A stretch of DNA of 55,727 bases, taken from the NCBI RefSeq assembly GCF_030697925.1, contig NZ_JAUYOJ010000147.1, forward strand, positions 1 to 55,727, in the 5' to 3' direction. Both the position numbers and the translations under genes were made by a program. A model generated the notes under the pieces. That model was given only the letters and a program-made list of their open reading frames with translations, was not told the origin of the DNA and searched no databases. How positions within the stretch are numbered: position 1 is the stretch's first letter; the number at the start of each line of letters is the position of its first letter. Of the stretch, positions 19,754-30,398 are shown one piece after another. Source of the stretch: Phenylobacterium sp. (GTDB taxonomy: Bacteria; Pseudomonadota; Alphaproteobacteria; Caulobacterales; Caulobacteraceae).

Positions 19754-22549
19754 CTAGAAGTTGTAGCGCAGGCCCACGAGGTATTGGCGTCCGCTGTGGG
19801 TGTAGACGTTCAGGCGGTTGCTCTCGCCGACATACTGGTCGTTGAACTCGTCGGTCAGGTTCACCGCCTCGAAGCTGAGCTTGAGGTTCTCGCGCAGGTT
19901 CACCGTGGCCTGCATGTCGAGGTTCAGGGTCTCGTTGGTGCCGTGCCGGCTGTTGCCGTCGCTGCCGGGCACCTGGGTGAGGTAGCCGGAACGATAGGCC
20001 GCCGAGCCCCGGATGCTGAAGCGGTCGGTCTCATAGTAGAGCGTGAAGTTGGCCGCGTTCTTGGACAGGCCCACCAGTGTGGCGCTGACGGTCGGCGCGC
20101 CGGGGGCGGTCGAGGTCAGGTACTCGATGTCCGAGTTCACATAGGTGTAGTTGGCGATGAAGCCGAAGTTGCTCCAGAAGCCCGGCAGGAAGCTCAGCGG
20201 CTGCTGCCAGTTCAGCTCCACGCCGGTCAGGTCGCCGCCGTCGGAATTGACCGGCTGGGTGACCTGGAAGACCTCGGTGGGCAGGGCTCCTGTGCCGGCC
20301 AGCAGGGAGTCCGGCAGGCCCAGGGTGTTGAACACCGCCTCGCGACGCAGGGTCGCCACGAAGGTGTCGATCCGCTTGAAGAAAAAGCCCGCCGCGACGA
20401 TCGTGCCGCTGGCCGGATACCATTCCAGCGAGAGGTCGACATTGGTCGACTTGGTCGGCTCGAGTTCCGGATTGCCCGAGCTGAAGTTGCGGTTGGCGCC
20501 CTGGACCCCGACGTCGCCGCCGGGGGAGAGCGAGCCGATGCCGGGCCGGGCGATGGTCTTGGCGGCGCTGAAGCGGGCGACAACGGTGTCGGTCAGGTCG
20601 GTGGCGATGTTGAACGACGGCAGGGCCAGGTCGTAGCTGCGCTTGGCCTGGACGCGCTGGATGACGCCGCTGACCGCGGCATAGCCGGCCGACTCCTGGT
20701 CGGTCTTGACGTAGCGTACGCCGGCGTCGCCGCGCCAGGGCAGGCCGAAGGCGTCGAACTTGAAGTCGGCCTGGACGTAGGCGCCCGTGCTCTCCTCCTG
20801 GACCGCGCCGTACTGGCCCCGCGCCGAGGAGTTGTTGGTGTTGGTGAGCGCGTAGATGCCGCTGTTGCTGTAGATGTTCAGCATGGCGTTGTAGGCGTCG
20901 ATGTCGGGGACCAGCCAGCTTGTGGCGTTGCCCGCCGGCAGGTCGAGATTGCGCCCGAAGCCGGAGAACACCTTCGACACCGAGGCGAGCTGGGCCGGCG
21001 TCAGGGTCTGGACCGCGGTCTCGGTGGTCCGGTAGGCGCCGTAGGAGTCGTATTCGAACTTCCGCCAGTCGGCGCCGGCCTTGAGGGTCAGGTTGTCGTT
21101 GAAGTCCCACTCGCCATAGATCTTGCCGGTGGAGAACTGGTTCTCGACGAACTGGGGGCGGATGCGCACCTCCGACGTGCCGGTGACATGCGACCAGTTG
21201 GCCGGGTCGGTCGGATCGAAGCCCAGCAGGATGGTGGGCGCGCGGTCGCCGCGGAAGTCGTAGCTGTAGTTCTGGCTGTTGGCCCGGTCGAAGGTGACGA
21301 TGGTCGAGACCGGCTGGGTGAAGGTCGAGTCCGCGAAGCCCGCCAGGGCGCCGACCCGCAGGGTGTCGCTGAAGTCGTGGGTCAGGGTGGCGGTGAACTG
21401 CTTGAACTCGGTGTTCAGCTCGTCATAGGCCGACTGGGTGCGCAGATCGACGTTGTCCAGCCGGGCATAGACCAGGTTGCGGTCCTCGACCACGCCATCG
21501 CGGATGATGGTCTGCGGCTTGCCGACCCCGGAGCGCGACAGGCCGATGGCCTGGAGCTGGGCTTCCTTGCGGGTCCCGGCGAGGTAGGCGTAGAGAGCGT
21601 CGACCGTCAGCAGGGTCTGGTCGGTGGGCCGGAACTGCACCGTGCCGGTGAGGCCGAGCCGCTTGGACTCGATATCGTAGCTCACATAGGACGGGATGCG
21701 CGGGGCGAAGATGCCGGTGGCCGGATTGGGATTGTTGATCTGGGCCAGGGTGAAGCCGGGCAGGGTGGAGGCGGCGTTGAAGCCGCCGTTGCTGCCGCCA
21801 TAGGTCCAGCGCGTAATGTTGGCGCCTTCCTCCTTCAGGCGGCGCTCCTCGTAGGCGGCGGAGACCAGGACGCCCAGGCGGTCGTCGAACCAGGTGCGGC
21901 TGGCGAGCGCCGAGACCCGCGGCGTGGCCTTCTGGGAGAGGTCGTTGTAGCTGGCGCCCACCGACATGACGAACTGGGTCTTGTTGCTGTCGAAGGGCCG
22001 CGCGGTGGTCAGGTCGACGGTGGCGCCCAGAGAGCCTTCCTCGACATCGGCTGAGGCGGTCTTGCGCACGGCCAGGCTGTTGAACAGGTCGGAGGCGAAG
22101 ACGTTGAAGTCGAAGCCGCGACCGCGGTTGGTGCCGCCGCTGTTGGCGGTGCCGCCGGTGGTGCTGATCGCCTCCATGCCGTTGATGCGCACGCGGGTGT
22201 AGTCGGAGCCCAGGCCACGGACGGTGACCTGGCGGCCTTCGCCGTTGATCCGCGAGATCGAGACGCCCGGGATGCGTTGCAGCGACTCGGCCAGGTTCAG
22301 GTCAGGGAACTGGGCGATGTCCTCGGCCTTGATGGCGTCGACGACGCCTGACTCCTGGCGCTTCATGTTGATCGCGCTGGCGAGGCTGGCGCGGAAGCCG
22401 GTGACCACGACCTCGTCGACCTCGGCCGGCGCGGCCGTGGCGTCCTGCGCATGGGCGGCGCCGGCGGCCGACAAGGCCAGGCCAACGGCCAAGCCCGACA
22501 CGCCGCTACGCAGCACGGACCTGAAGCTAGAAATGTTCTTGAACGCCAT
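19754..22549 (-). CDS. TonB-dependent receptor, likely for carbohydrate
   Basis: 931-residue outer-membrane receptor. Signal peptide 1-34 (cleavage after AAHA), then VDEVVVTGFRASLASAINMK and a plug with VEEGSLGATVDLTTARPF, a hallmark of the proteobacterial TBDR family often tied to oligosaccharide uptake. It ends in NF. ATG at 22549 is chosen because GGGGAGAG precedes it and it begins the signal peptide; the frame is open to 22888 but without signal-like sequence. Divergent from the MFS transporter and next to hexaric-acid genes, so an oligo-uronide or sugar-acid cargo is plausible. Confidence 0.9.
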   Translation of the reverse strand: MAFKNISSFRSVLRSGVSGLAVGLALSAAGAAHAQDATAAPAEVDEVVVTGFRASLASAINMKRQESGVVDAIKAEDIAQFPDLNLAESLQRIPGVSISRINGEGRQVTVRGLGSDYTRVRINGMEAISTTGGTANSGGTNRGRGFDFNVFASDLFNSLAVRKTASADVEEGSLGATVDLTTARPFDSNKTQFVMSVGASYNDLSQKATPRVSALASRTWFDDRLGVLVSAAYEERRLKEEGANITRWTYGGSNGGFNAASTLPGFTLAQINNPNPATGIFAPRIPSYVSYDIESKRLGLTGTVQFRPTDQTLLTVDALYAYLAGTRKEAQLQAIGLSRSGVGKPQTIIRDGVVEDRNLVYARLDNVDLRTQSAYDELNTEFKQFTATLTHDFSDTLRVGALAGFADSTFTQPVSTIVTFDRANSQNYSYDFRGDRAPTILLGFDPTDPANWSHVTGTSEVRIRPQFVENQFSTGKIYGEWDFNDNLTLKAGADWRKFEYDSYGAYRTTETAVQTLTPAQLASVSKVFSGFGRNLDLPAGNATSWLVPDIDAYNAMLNIYSNSGIYALTNTNNSSARGQYGAVQEESTGAYVQADFKFDAFGLPWRGDAGVRYVKTDQESAGYAAVSGVIQRVQAKRSYDLALPSFNIATDLTDTVVARFSAAKTIARPGIGSLSPGGDVGVQGANRNFSSGNPELEPTKSTNVDLSLEWYPASGTIVAAGFFFKRIDTFVATLRREAVFNTLGLPDSLLAGTGALPTEVFQVTQPVNSDGGDLTGVELNWQQPLSFLPGFWSNFGFIANYTYVNSDIEYLTSTAPGAPTVSATLVGLSKNAANFTLYYETDRFSIRGSAAYRSGYLTQVPGSDGNSRHGTNETLNLDMQATVNLRENLKLSFEAVNLTDEFNDQYVGESNRLNVYTHSGRQYLVGLRYNF

Positions 22550-22987
22550 TGTATCTCTCCCCGCCCGCGGCCGTCGCAGGTCGTTCTTGTCGAGGTTGTC
22601 AGCGATATCCGCTGATCCGGCGCGGCCGGCGGCAACCTCTTGTCGGCGGCCGAAGACTGGTTGGGAGGCGTTCCTAAGGCCAATCCCAATTGGGCATGAA
22701 CCGATGCGCGATCTGCACCGATACGTCCGTGAACGGCGCCATCCACGCGCTTTTTGGCCGTTCGCGAAAGGCTTGCCCGGGCGATCCAACCCGAGGCCGC
22801 CGCGTCGAGCAGCCGGCCAAAAAGCCTGCCATCCATGCCCAACTTGGATCGGTCCATAGGCGAATTGGTTTAGACCGGCGCCGCCCACCCCTCTAGCGTC
22901 CAGAGCCTAAGGAAACCCTCCGACGAGGGCGAGGCGAATCCCTTTAGCGGGCTCGCCGGGAACAGGACCACCGGGAAGAAGCAACGG
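22550..22987. promoter_or_regulatory. Divergent control region between the TBDR and the MFS gene
   Basis: 438 bp without a gene. Dyads that could be operators include an imperfect CAGCG-ATATC-CGCTG near 22600, CCCAATTGGG near 22686 and CGGTC...GACCG around 22850-22880. None can be tied to a regulator from sequence alone; the LysR protein encoded 6 kb away is one candidate. Confidence 0.4.
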
Positions 22988-24322
22988 ATGACCACTCAGG
23001 CCGCCGCCGTCGGGATCAAGAGGACGCGGGTCCGCTACCTGATCATCTTCCTGCTGTTCGTGATCACCACCATCAACTACGCCGACCGCGCGACCTTCTC
23101 GATCGCCGGTCCGTCGGCGTCGAAGGAACTGGGCCTCGATCCCGTGGCCATGGGCTACATCCTCTCGGCCTTCGCCTGGGCCTATGTGCTGGGCCAGATT
23201 CCGTCCGGCGCGCTGCTGGACCGGTTCGGCTCCAAGCGAATCTACACAGCGGCCCTGGTGCTGTGGTCGCTGTTCACCCTGCTCCAGGGCTTCGCGGGGA
23301 TCTTCACCGGCCTGGCCGCGGCCGTGGCCCTGTTCGCCATGCGCTTCATGGTGGGGCTGGCCGAGTCGCCATCCTTCCCGGCCAACGCCCGGATCGTCGC
23401 GGCCTGGTTTCCGGGATCGGAGCGAGGCACCGCCTCGGCCATCTTCAACTCGGCGCAGTATTTCGCCCTGGTGGCCTTCGCGCCCTTGATGGGCTGGCTG
23501 GTGCACACCTTCGACTGGCATTCGGTGTTCTTCGTCATGGGCGGGGTCGGCTTGGTTGCCGCGGTGATCTTCGTGCGGCTGGTCCACGCGCCCACCGACC
23601 ATCCGAAGATCAGCCAGGGCGAGTTCGACTATATCGAGGCTGGCGGCGGCCTAGTGCGGATGGAGGACAAGACCGCCGACCGCGGCGCGGCCTTCACCTG
23701 GCAAAACGTGCGCAAGGTGCTCACCACCCGCATGCTGCTGGGGGTCTATCTCGGCCAGTACTGCATCAATGTGCTGACCTATTTCTTCGTCACCTGGTTC
23801 CCGATCTACCTGGTCAAGGAGCGGGGCCTGTCGATCCTGGAGGCCGGCTTCACCGCCGCGGCGCCCGCCCTGTGCGGCTTCGTCGGCGGGCTGCTGGGCG
23901 GGATCATCTCCGACGCCCTGCTGAAGAAGACCGGGTCGCTGACCATCGCGCGCAAGACGCCGCTGCTGGTGGGCATGCTGCTGGCCTCGCTGATCATCGT
24001 CTGCAACTACGTCGACGAGCAGTGGCTGGTGGTGCTGATCATGGCCGTGGCCTTCTTCGGCAAGGGCGTGGCCTCGCTGGGCTGGGCGGTGGTGGCCGAC
24101 ACCTCGCCCAAGGAGATGGCCGGGGTGACCGGCGGCATCTTCAACACCTTCGGCAACATCGCCGGCATCGTGACGCCCATCGTCATCGGCTACATCGTGC
24201 AGGGGACGGGCTCGTTCGACGGAGCCCTGATCTTCGTCGGCGCCCACTGCGTCATCACCATCCTGGCCTATTTCCTCATCGTCGGGAAAATCGAGCGCCT
24301 GAAACTCGATCCCGCCGCCTGA
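22988..24322 (+). CDS. MFS transporter, anion:cation symporter family (ExuT/GudP-like)
   Basis: 444-residue inner-membrane transporter with about 12 helices. TTINYADRATFSIAGPSASK near residues 29-48 and the loop GALLDRFGSKR near 77-87 are typical of hexuronate, glucarate and galactonate transporters. A long central loop (about 200-235) separates the two six-helix halves. It is followed 12 bp later by a Tat-exported protein, and the nearby operon degrades 5-dehydro-4-deoxyglucarate, so the substrate is probably a sugar acid. The exact substrate cannot be assigned. Confidence 0.88.
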   Translation: MTTQAAAVGIKRTRVRYLIIFLLFVITTINYADRATFSIAGPSASKELGLDPVAMGYILSAFAWAYVLGQIPSGALLDRFGSKRIYTAALVLWSLFTLLQGFAGIFTGLAAAVALFAMRFMVGLAESPSFPANARIVAAWFPGSERGTASAIFNSAQYFALVAFAPLMGWLVHTFDWHSVFFVMGGVGLVAAVIFVRLVHAPTDHPKISQGEFDYIEAGGGLVRMEDKTADRGAAFTWQNVRKVLTTRMLLGVYLGQYCINVLTYFFVTWFPIYLVKERGLSILEAGFTAAAPALCGFVGGLLGGIISDALLKKTGSLTIARKTPLLVGMLLASLIIVCNYVDEQWLVVLIMAVAFFGKGVASLGWAVVADTSPKEMAGVTGGIFNTFGNIAGIVTPIVIGYIVQGTGSFDGALIFVGAHCVITILAYFLIVGKIERLKLDPAA

Positions 24323-24334
24323 TCCGGTGACCCC

Positions 24335-26218
24335 ATGACCACCCGCCGCCGTTTTCTCGCCAGCGCCTCGGCCCTGCTGCTGGGCGCCTCGGCGGCGCCG
24401 GCGCTGGCTCGCGAGGGAGCCCGGCTGGAGGTCGCCACGCCCATGGCGCCGCCGGAATGGGCGCTGCTGGAGCGCGAGCTGCTGCGCGCCAACGCAGAGG
24501 CCTGCGAAGAATTCTTCGGCCGCTATTTCGACGACCGCGGCTTCCTGCTGGCCTATGAGCGCTGGGGCGCCAATGACGGCCCCGACGACGCCATCGAGAA
24601 CGTCAACGACTGGCCCCACCTGCATGCGCTGGGCGGATCGGATCGCATCCTCGAGCTCTACAAGAAGGCCTGGGAAGGCAATCTTCGCCAGTACACCCTG
24701 GCCAAGACCAAGGACGTGCCGTTCGCCCAAGATGGCATGTACTACAAGGAATTCCCAGTCATGCTGGACTGGCAGCACCTCAGTGAGGGGTTGTCGATGT
24801 TCAATCTGCAGGGGCTGTCGGACCCCTATGACGCACGCTTCCGCCAGCGGGCCAGGCGCTTCGCCGGGTTCTACATGAACGAGGATCCAGGGGCGCCGAA
24901 CTACGACCCCAAGGTCAAGATCATCCGCAGCATGTTCAACGGCAGCCGCGGGCCGCTTATGCGCAAGGCCACGCCGCTGGACTGGGCGGGCGACCCCTTC
25001 GAGGTCGGCGACCGGTTCCAGATGGAGCATGGCGAGCGGACCTACGAGGAGACCCTGCTGCACTACGCCGAATACGGCGACATCATCGGCGACAGCCCGC
25101 TCAACCTGCACGCCACCACCCTGGCGCTCAACGCCTACATGCTGGACCACGAGGAGAAGTACCGGACCTGGCTGCTCGACTATGTCGACGCCTGGGTGGC
25201 GCGGGCCAAGGACAACGGCGGTGTGCTGCCCAGCAATATCGGGCTGGACGGCAAGATCGGCGGCGCGACAGACGGCAAGTGGTGGGGCGGGGTCTATGGC
25301 TGGGGCTTCAGCCCGGTGGCGCCTCCGGGCGGCAAGCGTGAGGACCGCAACCGCGTGCCGCGCTCAATCGTGGCCTTCATGAACGCCTATCTGCTGACCG
25401 GCGACGACCGCTATCTCGATGTCTGGCGCAAGCAGAACGACGTCATCAACGCCCAGAAGAAGCTGGTCGACGGCAAGCTCTCGACGCCGCGCATGTACGG
25501 CGACTCCGGCTGGTATTCCTATGCGCCCGGCGACTACGTGCTGAACAACTGGGAGATCTGGTACCTGTCCCAGCGCGCCTCCGACCGGGCGCGGGCCGGC
25601 GGCGACCATCCGTGGGTGGCCTTCCTGGAAGGGCGTAATCCGACCTATCCGGGCCAAGCCCTGCGCGCCGATCTGAGCCGCGTGCGCGAGCGCGTCCAGG
25701 CCGGGCGGGACGACAAGACCACCCCCGACACGCGCCTGGCCGACAATGCGCTGGACATCAATCCGGCCAGCGTCACGGCCATGATGCATCTGATGCAGGG
25801 CGCCATCCACATCGCCCGCCCGCCATGGAGCAAGACCTCGCCGGCCCAGGGCGGCGCGCCCCTATATGCCCGGCTGCGCTACTTCGATCCGCACCGGCGG
25901 CGGGCGGGTATTCCGCCGGACGTGGCGGCCCTGGTCGACAGCCTGACAGACCGGACCACCGGCGTGACCTTGGTCAATGTCAGCCAGATCGAGGCCCGCG
26001 ATGTGGTCGTCCAGGGCGGCGGCTACGGCGAACACCAGATCCTCGGGGTGAGCCTCGAGGGCGGCAAGGAGGTCGCGGTGGATGCGTCCAGCTTCACTGT
26101 GCGGCTCGCGCCCGGCGCCGGGGCCCGGATGACCTTGCGGATGCAGCGTTACGCCAACCGGCCGACGCTGGCCTTCCCTTGGGCGTCCTCTGGGGGCGAG
26201 ATCAGCTCCCCGGCTTGA
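24335..26218 (+). CDS. Tat-exported protein of unknown function, probable carbohydrate-active alpha-barrel
   Basis: 627-residue protein with a clear twin-arginine signal ([16 protein letters not shown], cleavage near ALA at about 25). The body is Trp/Tyr-rich with repeated helical segments (for example [20 protein letters not shown]), suggesting an (alpha/alpha) toroid like polysaccharide lyases or glycoside hydrolases. The last 90 residues ([18 protein letters not shown] onward) look like a beta-sandwich. I do not recognise the family. It follows the sugar-acid transporter by 12 bp and its 3' end overlaps the convergent esterase gene by 17 bp. A lyase or hydrolase on uronate-containing glycans is a guess from context. 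Confidence 0.75.
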   Translation: MTTRRRFLASASALLLGASAAPALAREGARLEVATPMAPPEWALLERELLRANAEACEEFFGRYFDDRGFLLAYERWGANDGPDDAIENVNDWPHLHALGGSDRILELYKKAWEGNLRQYTLAKTKDVPFAQDGMYYKEFPVMLDWQHLSEGLSMFNLQGLSDPYDARFRQRARRFAGFYMNEDPGAPNYDPKVKIIRSMFNGSRGPLMRKATPLDWAGDPFEVGDRFQMEHGERTYEETLLHYAEYGDIIGDSPLNLHATTLALNAYMLDHEEKYRTWLLDYVDAWVARAKDNGGVLPSNIGLDGKIGGATDGKWWGGVYGWGFSPVAPPGGKREDRNRVPRSIVAFMNAYLLTGDDRYLDVWRKQNDVINAQKKLVDGKLSTPRMYGDSGWYSYAPGDYVLNNWEIWYLSQRASDRARAGGDHPWVAFLEGRNPTYPGQALRADLSRVRERVQAGRDDKTTPDTRLADNALDINPASVTAMMHLMQGAIHIARPPWSKTSPAQGGAPLYARLRYFDPHRRRAGIPPDVAALVDSLTDRTTGVTLVNVSQIEARDVVVQGGGYGEHQILGVSLEGGKEVAVDASSFTVRLAPGAGARMTLRMQRYANRPTLAFPWASSGGEISSPA

Positions 26219-27767
26219 AGTAGGGCGCCGCGGCGAACAGCTTGCGCTCCTCACTGCGCGGGTCGTCGACCATCCTTGGAGTGACGTCGAACACCAGGGT
26301 CGGGCGGCGCTCCAGGGTGTATTTCTCCCAGGCGGGGATCTCGGGGCAGTTGGGATCGCCGGTGCGGGCGAAGGCCAGGAAGGCCGCGGTCATCTGGTGC
26401 GAGACGGCGCGCGCGCCAGGTCCGGTTCCGGTCTTCGAGCCCTTCGCCGCCAGGTTGCCGAACACCAGGGCGATGTCGAAGCTGTGGAAGGCGCCCAGGC
26501 GTCCGCCCTCGAGCGGCGAGCCGAAATCGAGCTGGTACATCCAGGCCGGCGCCCCGATCTTCGCCCGCTCCTCGGCCTGGATCAGGTGGCCGCGCCAGGA
26601 GCGACCGGCGGTCGACGCGGCGAAGAATACGTCCGACGCAGAGGCCTGCGGATAGAGCTCGCGATAGCGCGCCACCACCATGTCGGGATCGATGTCGACC
26701 ACCATCTCTGGGGCCAGCTTGGCGGGCAGTTCGTCCCAGTTGAGGGCGAAGTTCTTCGGATCCCCGGCCAGGAAGGCGCGGGTCTCGTCGTGGGTGTTGC
26801 CGATGATCATCGGGATGTGGCCGCTCTCCCGCGGGGCGTCTGGGAAGAACGGATGCCGCGACAGGCTGCGGTGATCCATCACCGACCAGAAGATGATCGC
26901 GCCCTTGCCGAGGACCGGGTCGGTGATCTTGAGCGCGGCGACCAACTTGTCCGCCGGCAGGGTCCGCAGCAGGTCGGTCTGGTCGGGCCGCAAGCCGAGC
27001 GCGGCCATGAAGGCCTTGGCCCGCTCGGTGGCGTTGATGGGGCCCATGGAGGTCACGTGCTGGCCGCTCATGGTGGCGACCTTGTGGAACAGGCCCTTGG
27101 CGACCGGCATGGCCATCAGGGTGACCAGCTTGGCCCCGCCGCCCGACTGGCCGAAGGCAGTGACGTTGTCCGGATCGCCGCCGAACTCGGCGATGTTGTC
27201 ACGAACCCATTGCAGGGCCAGGACCAGGTCGAGATTGCCGACATTGCCGCTGTCGGCCAGGTCTGGCCCGCCCAGCTTGGCGAAGTAGCCGTAGCCGAAG
27301 ACGTTCAGCCGGTGATTGACCGTCACCACCACCACGTCGCCGGTCCGCGCCAAGTTCACGCCGTCGTAGAGCGGGTCCGATCCCGAGCCGTTGGCGTGGG
27401 CGCCGCCATGGACATAGACCATGACCGGCCGCCGCTTGCCGTCGCGCAGGCCGGGCGTCCAGACATTGAGGAACAGGCAGTCTTCGCTGGTGGGGCCCTC
27501 GGCCTTGGTCTGGGGCGAGGCGGGGCCGTAGGCGAGCGCATCCCTGACGCCAGTCCAGGGTTGGGGCGGCTGCGGCGGCATGAAGCGGCGAGGGCCGGTG
27601 TCGGCGCCGTAGCGCACGCCCTTGAAGACCGAGATGCCGTCCTCGACGGCGCCGCGCACCTTCCCGGACTTGGTGGCGGCGATCGGCGATTTGGCGGCCG
27701 CGGCCGCGGGGCTCGCCAGACCCAGGCCGGCGGCGGCGGCGAGCAGGCGGCGGCGGTCGGTCAGCAT
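26202..27767 (-). CDS. Secreted type-B carboxylesterase
   Basis: 521-residue esterase of the cholinesterase/para-nitrobenzyl esterase family. An RRR signal (residues 5-25, possibly Tat) is followed by [12 protein letters not shown] near 95-106, the oxyanion HGGAH at 120-124, nucleophile Ser208 in GQSGG and a catalytic His in AFHSFD near 430. It is the last gene of the minus-strand operon with kdgD, 31 bp after the LysR gene. It may remove acyl or methyl esters from uronates or aromatics before uptake. The substrate is not predictable. Confidence 0.88.
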   Translation of the reverse strand: MLTDRRRLLAAAAGLGLASPAAAAAKSPIAATKSGKVRGAVEDGISVFKGVRYGADTGPRRFMPPQPPQPWTGVRDALAYGPASPQTKAEGPTSEDCLFLNVWTPGLRDGKRRPVMVYVHGGAHANGSGSDPLYDGVNLARTGDVVVVTVNHRLNVFGYGYFAKLGGPDLADSGNVGNLDLVLALQWVRDNIAEFGGDPDNVTAFGQSGGGAKLVTLMAMPVAKGLFHKVATMSGQHVTSMGPINATERAKAFMAALGLRPDQTDLLRTLPADKLVAALKITDPVLGKGAIIFWSVMDHRSLSRHPFFPDAPRESGHIPMIIGNTHDETRAFLAGDPKNFALNWDELPAKLAPEMVVDIDPDMVVARYRELYPQASASDVFFAASTAGRSWRGHLIQAEERAKIGAPAWMYQLDFGSPLEGGRLGAFHSFDIALVFGNLAAKGSKTGTGPGARAVSHQMTAAFLAFARTGDPNCPEIPAWEKYTLERRPTLVFDVTPRMVDDPRSEERKLFAAAPYFKPGS

Positions 27768-27798
27768 GGTGGCGTCGTTCCTTCAGCGCCGCGGGGCG

Positions 27799-28707
27799 CT
27801 AGTCGTTCGGCCCCTCGATCAGGGCGGCTTCGGCGATGCAGAGGTCGATGAACGGCTGCAGGATCGGGCTGTCATTGTCTTTGCGCCAGGCGATGTAGAG
27901 CTCGACGGGCCGGGCCGGGGTGGTCTCGACGGGGCGATACTGCACGTCATCGAAATGCAGGTTCATGGCCGCCTCGGGCACCAGGGCCGCGCCCAGCCCC
28001 GCATGGACCAGGGCCAGCATCGAATGGATCTGGGTGATGTGTTGCACGCAGTTGGGGGTGATCCCATTGGCGTCGAACAGCGTGGTCAGCATGTTGTGGA
28101 AATAGCCGGCGCCCTCGGCCGAATACATGATCAGCGGGGCGTCGTCGAAGTCGGCCAGGGTCAGGGAGGCCTTGGCCAAACGAGGATCGCCGGTGGGCAG
28201 GGCGGCGACCAGCGGCTCGCTCAGCACGCGGGCGGTGGCGAACTCGGCGCGCTCCATGGGCGGACGCACCAGGCCGATATCGATGCTGCCGGTGAGCAGT
28301 CCCTCGACCTGTTCGCGGGTGACCATCTCGCGCAGAGTCAGGTCGGCGTTGGGCAGGTGGGCGCGCGACAGGATCACCAGCCGGGGCAGGAAGTTGTAGC
28401 CGGACGCCGCGGTGAAGCCGATGGCGATCTGGCCCGCCTCGCCACTGGCGATGCGGCGGGTGGCGAGCGCCGCGGACTCGGCCAGGCGCAGGATGCGGCG
28501 AGCCTCCAGCAGGAAGGCGCGGCCCGCCGGGGTGAGGCGGACCGAGCGGCTGGTGCGGTCGAGGAGCGTGACGCCGAGGATCCGCTCCAGCAGCTGCACC
28601 TGCCGGCTGAGCGGCGGCTGGGTCATGTTCAGGCGCTGGGCCGCGCGGCCGAAATGCAGCTCCTCGGCGGTGGCGACGAAGCAGCGAAGTTGGCTGAGCT
28701 CGAACAT
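27799..28707 (-). CDS. LysR family transcriptional regulator
   Basis: 302-residue regulator: N-terminal winged helix (residues 1-60, MFELSQLRCFVATAEELHFG then NMTQPPLSRQVQLLE) and a periplasmic-binding-type effector domain. ATG at 28707 is chosen by family alignment; an in-frame ATG at 28818 would overlap the upstream dehydrogenase stop by 4 bp (ATGA) and add 37 residues of low-complexity sequence, so coupling from there is possible. It lies inside the sugar-acid operon instead of divergent from it, so autoregulation with the pathway genes is likely. Confidence 0.88.
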   Translation of the reverse strand: MFELSQLRCFVATAEELHFGRAAQRLNMTQPPLSRQVQLLERILGVTLLDRTSRSVRLTPAGRAFLLEARRILRLAESAALATRRIASGEAGQIAIGFTAASGYNFLPRLVILSRAHLPNADLTLREMVTREQVEGLLTGSIDIGLVRPPMERAEFATARVLSEPLVAALPTGDPRLAKASLTLADFDDAPLIMYSAEGAGYFHNMLTTLFDANGITPNCVQHITQIHSMLALVHAGLGAALVPEAAMNLHFDDVQYRPVETTPARPVELYIAWRKDNDSPILQPFIDLCIAEAALIEGPND

Positions 28708-28814
28708 GGGAAAGCGCCCGCTTGTGATCCGCTGGTGGCGCGAAGCTAGGCGATTGGGGGGCGGGGCGGTAGCCGTCGCCGCGCCCGGCCGGCGCGCGCT
28801 GACCGCGGTCGCGT

Positions 28815-30398
28815 TCATGCGAGGTCCAGCTTGCCGTCGATCCGCCGGACCAGGCCCAGGGGATTATCGCCGCGCAACTCGGGCGGCAGCAGGGCCTGCG
28901 GCAGGTTCTGGTAGCAGACCGGCCGCAGGAAGCGGGCGATGGCCAGGGAGCCCACCGAGGTCGCGCGGCTGTCGGAGGTGGCGGGGAACGGGCCGCCGTG
29001 GACCATGGCGTGGCCGACCTCCACCCCGGTGCCGAAGCCGTTGACCAGGACCCGGCCGGCCTTGAGCTCCAGTTCGGGCAGCAGGTCGCGCGCCAGGTCG
29101 GTGTCGTCCGGGTCCATGTGCAGGGCGACGGTGAGCTGGCCTTCGAGTTCGGCGATCGCGGCGCGCAGGGCCGCGGCGTCGGGGCAGCGCACCACCAGGG
29201 AGGCCGCGCCGAACACCTCTTCATGCAGGCGCGGATCGGAGCCGAAGGTCTCGGCGGAGGTCGCGAACAGCGCCGCCTGGCCCTGGCCCTCGCCGGGACC
29301 GGGCGATTGACCCTGACCGACAGCGGCGACGCCGTCGCGCTCGGCCAGGTTCCGCACTCCCGCGGCGTAGTTCGCGCAGATGCCAGCGGTCAGCATGGTG
29401 GCGGCCGGCGCCTGGCCAAGCGCCTGCGCGGCCGTGGCCAGGAAGGCGTCCAGGCCGGGGCCTTCTATGGCGAGGACCAGGCCGGGATTGGTGCAGAACT
29501 GGCCCGCGCCCTGGGTCAGGGCGGCCACGAAGTCCCTGGCGATGGCGGGGCCGCGGGCGGCGAGCGCCGCGGGCAGGAGCAGGACCGGATTGATGCTGCT
29601 CATCTCGGCATAGACCGGGATCGGCTCGGGCCGGGCCTGGACGATCGCGGCCAGGGCGAGCCCGGCGCGACGTGATCCGGTGAACCCGACCGCCTTGATG
29701 CGAGGATCGGCCACCAGGGCCTGCGAGATCTCGACGCCGGCGTCGTGCAGCAGGGCGAAGACCCCCGCTGGCAGGCCATGCGCGGCCACGGCTTCCTGGA
29801 CGGCGCGGCCGACCAGTTCGGAGGTTCCGGGATGGGCCGGATGGGCCTTGACCACCACTGGGCAGCCGGCGGCCAGGGCCGAGGCGCTGTCGCCGCCGGC
29901 CACCGAGAAGGCCAGTGGGAAGTTGCTGGCGCCGAACACCGCCACCGGCCCCAGCGGCACGTTTCGCAGCCGCAGGTCGGGCCGGGGCAGGGGCTTGCGG
30001 TCGGGCAGGGCGGGATCGATCCGCGCCTCCAGCCAGCCGCCATCGCGCAGCACGCCGGCGAACAGGCGAAGCTGGCCCGTGGTGCGTCCGCGCTCGCCTT
30101 CGAGGCGGGCGCGGGGCAGGCCGGTCTCGGCCATGGAGCGGACGATCAGATCATCGCCGATGGCCTCGATCCGCTCGGCGATGGTCTCGAGGAACCGGGC
30201 CCGGGCCTCGGGCGAGGTGGCGCGATAGGGCCCGAAGGCTACGGCGGCCAGAGCGCAGGCCTCGGCCAGGTCGGCCTTGGTCGCCCCGCCGAAGGCCGGA
30301 TCGAGCACCCGGCCGGTGGCGGGATCGACCCCCTGGAGGCCGCCGCCCGAGCCCCGGCGCGCGCCGCCGCCGATCAGCAGCTCACCCGTTGGCGGCAA
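28815..30398 (-). CDS. 2,5-dioxovalerate (alpha-ketoglutarate semialdehyde) dehydrogenase
   Basis: 527-residue NADP-type aldehyde dehydrogenase that oxidises 2,5-dioxopentanoate to 2-oxoglutarate, the last step of aldarate and pentose oxidation. The catalytic set is intact: Asn159, Lys184, Glu265 (YAEMSSINP) and Cys302 (GQFCTNPG); this GQFCT/MSSINP pattern is typical of the KGSADH group. The start overlaps the end of kdgD by 17 bp. Together they turn 5-dehydro-4-deoxyglucarate into 2-oxoglutarate. Confidence 0.93.
   Translation of the reverse strand: MPPTGELLIGGGARRGSGGGLQGVDPATGRVLDPAFGGATKADLAEACALAAVAFGPYRATSPEARARFLETIAERIEAIGDDLIVRSMAETGLPRARLEGERGRTTGQLRLFAGVLRDGGWLEARIDPALPDRKPLPRPDLRLRNVPLGPVAVFGASNFPLAFSVAGGDSASALAAGCPVVVKAHPAHPGTSELVGRAVQEAVAAHGLPAGVFALLHDAGVEISQALVADPRIKAVGFTGSRRAGLALAAIVQARPEPIPVYAEMSSINPVLLLPAALAARGPAIARDFVAALTQGAGQFCTNPGLVLAIEGPGLDAFLATAAQALGQAPAATMLTAGICANYAAGVRNLAERDGVAAVGQGQSPGPGEGQGQAALFATSAETFGSDPRLHEEVFGAASLVVRCPDAAALRAAIAELEGQLTVALHMDPDDTDLARDLLPELELKAGRVLVNGFGTGVEVGHAMVHGGPFPATSDSRATSVGSLAIARFLRPVCYQNLPQALLPPELRGDNPLGLVRRIDGKLDLA

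Noticed and set aside
22550..22987. Operator for the LysR protein in the TBDR-MFS gap
   Set aside because: Several weak dyads exist, but none repeats convincingly upstream of kdgD, so I could not choose one.
28708..28818. N-terminal extension of the LysR protein from ATG 28818
   Set aside because: The extra 37 residues are low-complexity and not found in the family, although the 4-bp overlap with the previous gene keeps it possible.
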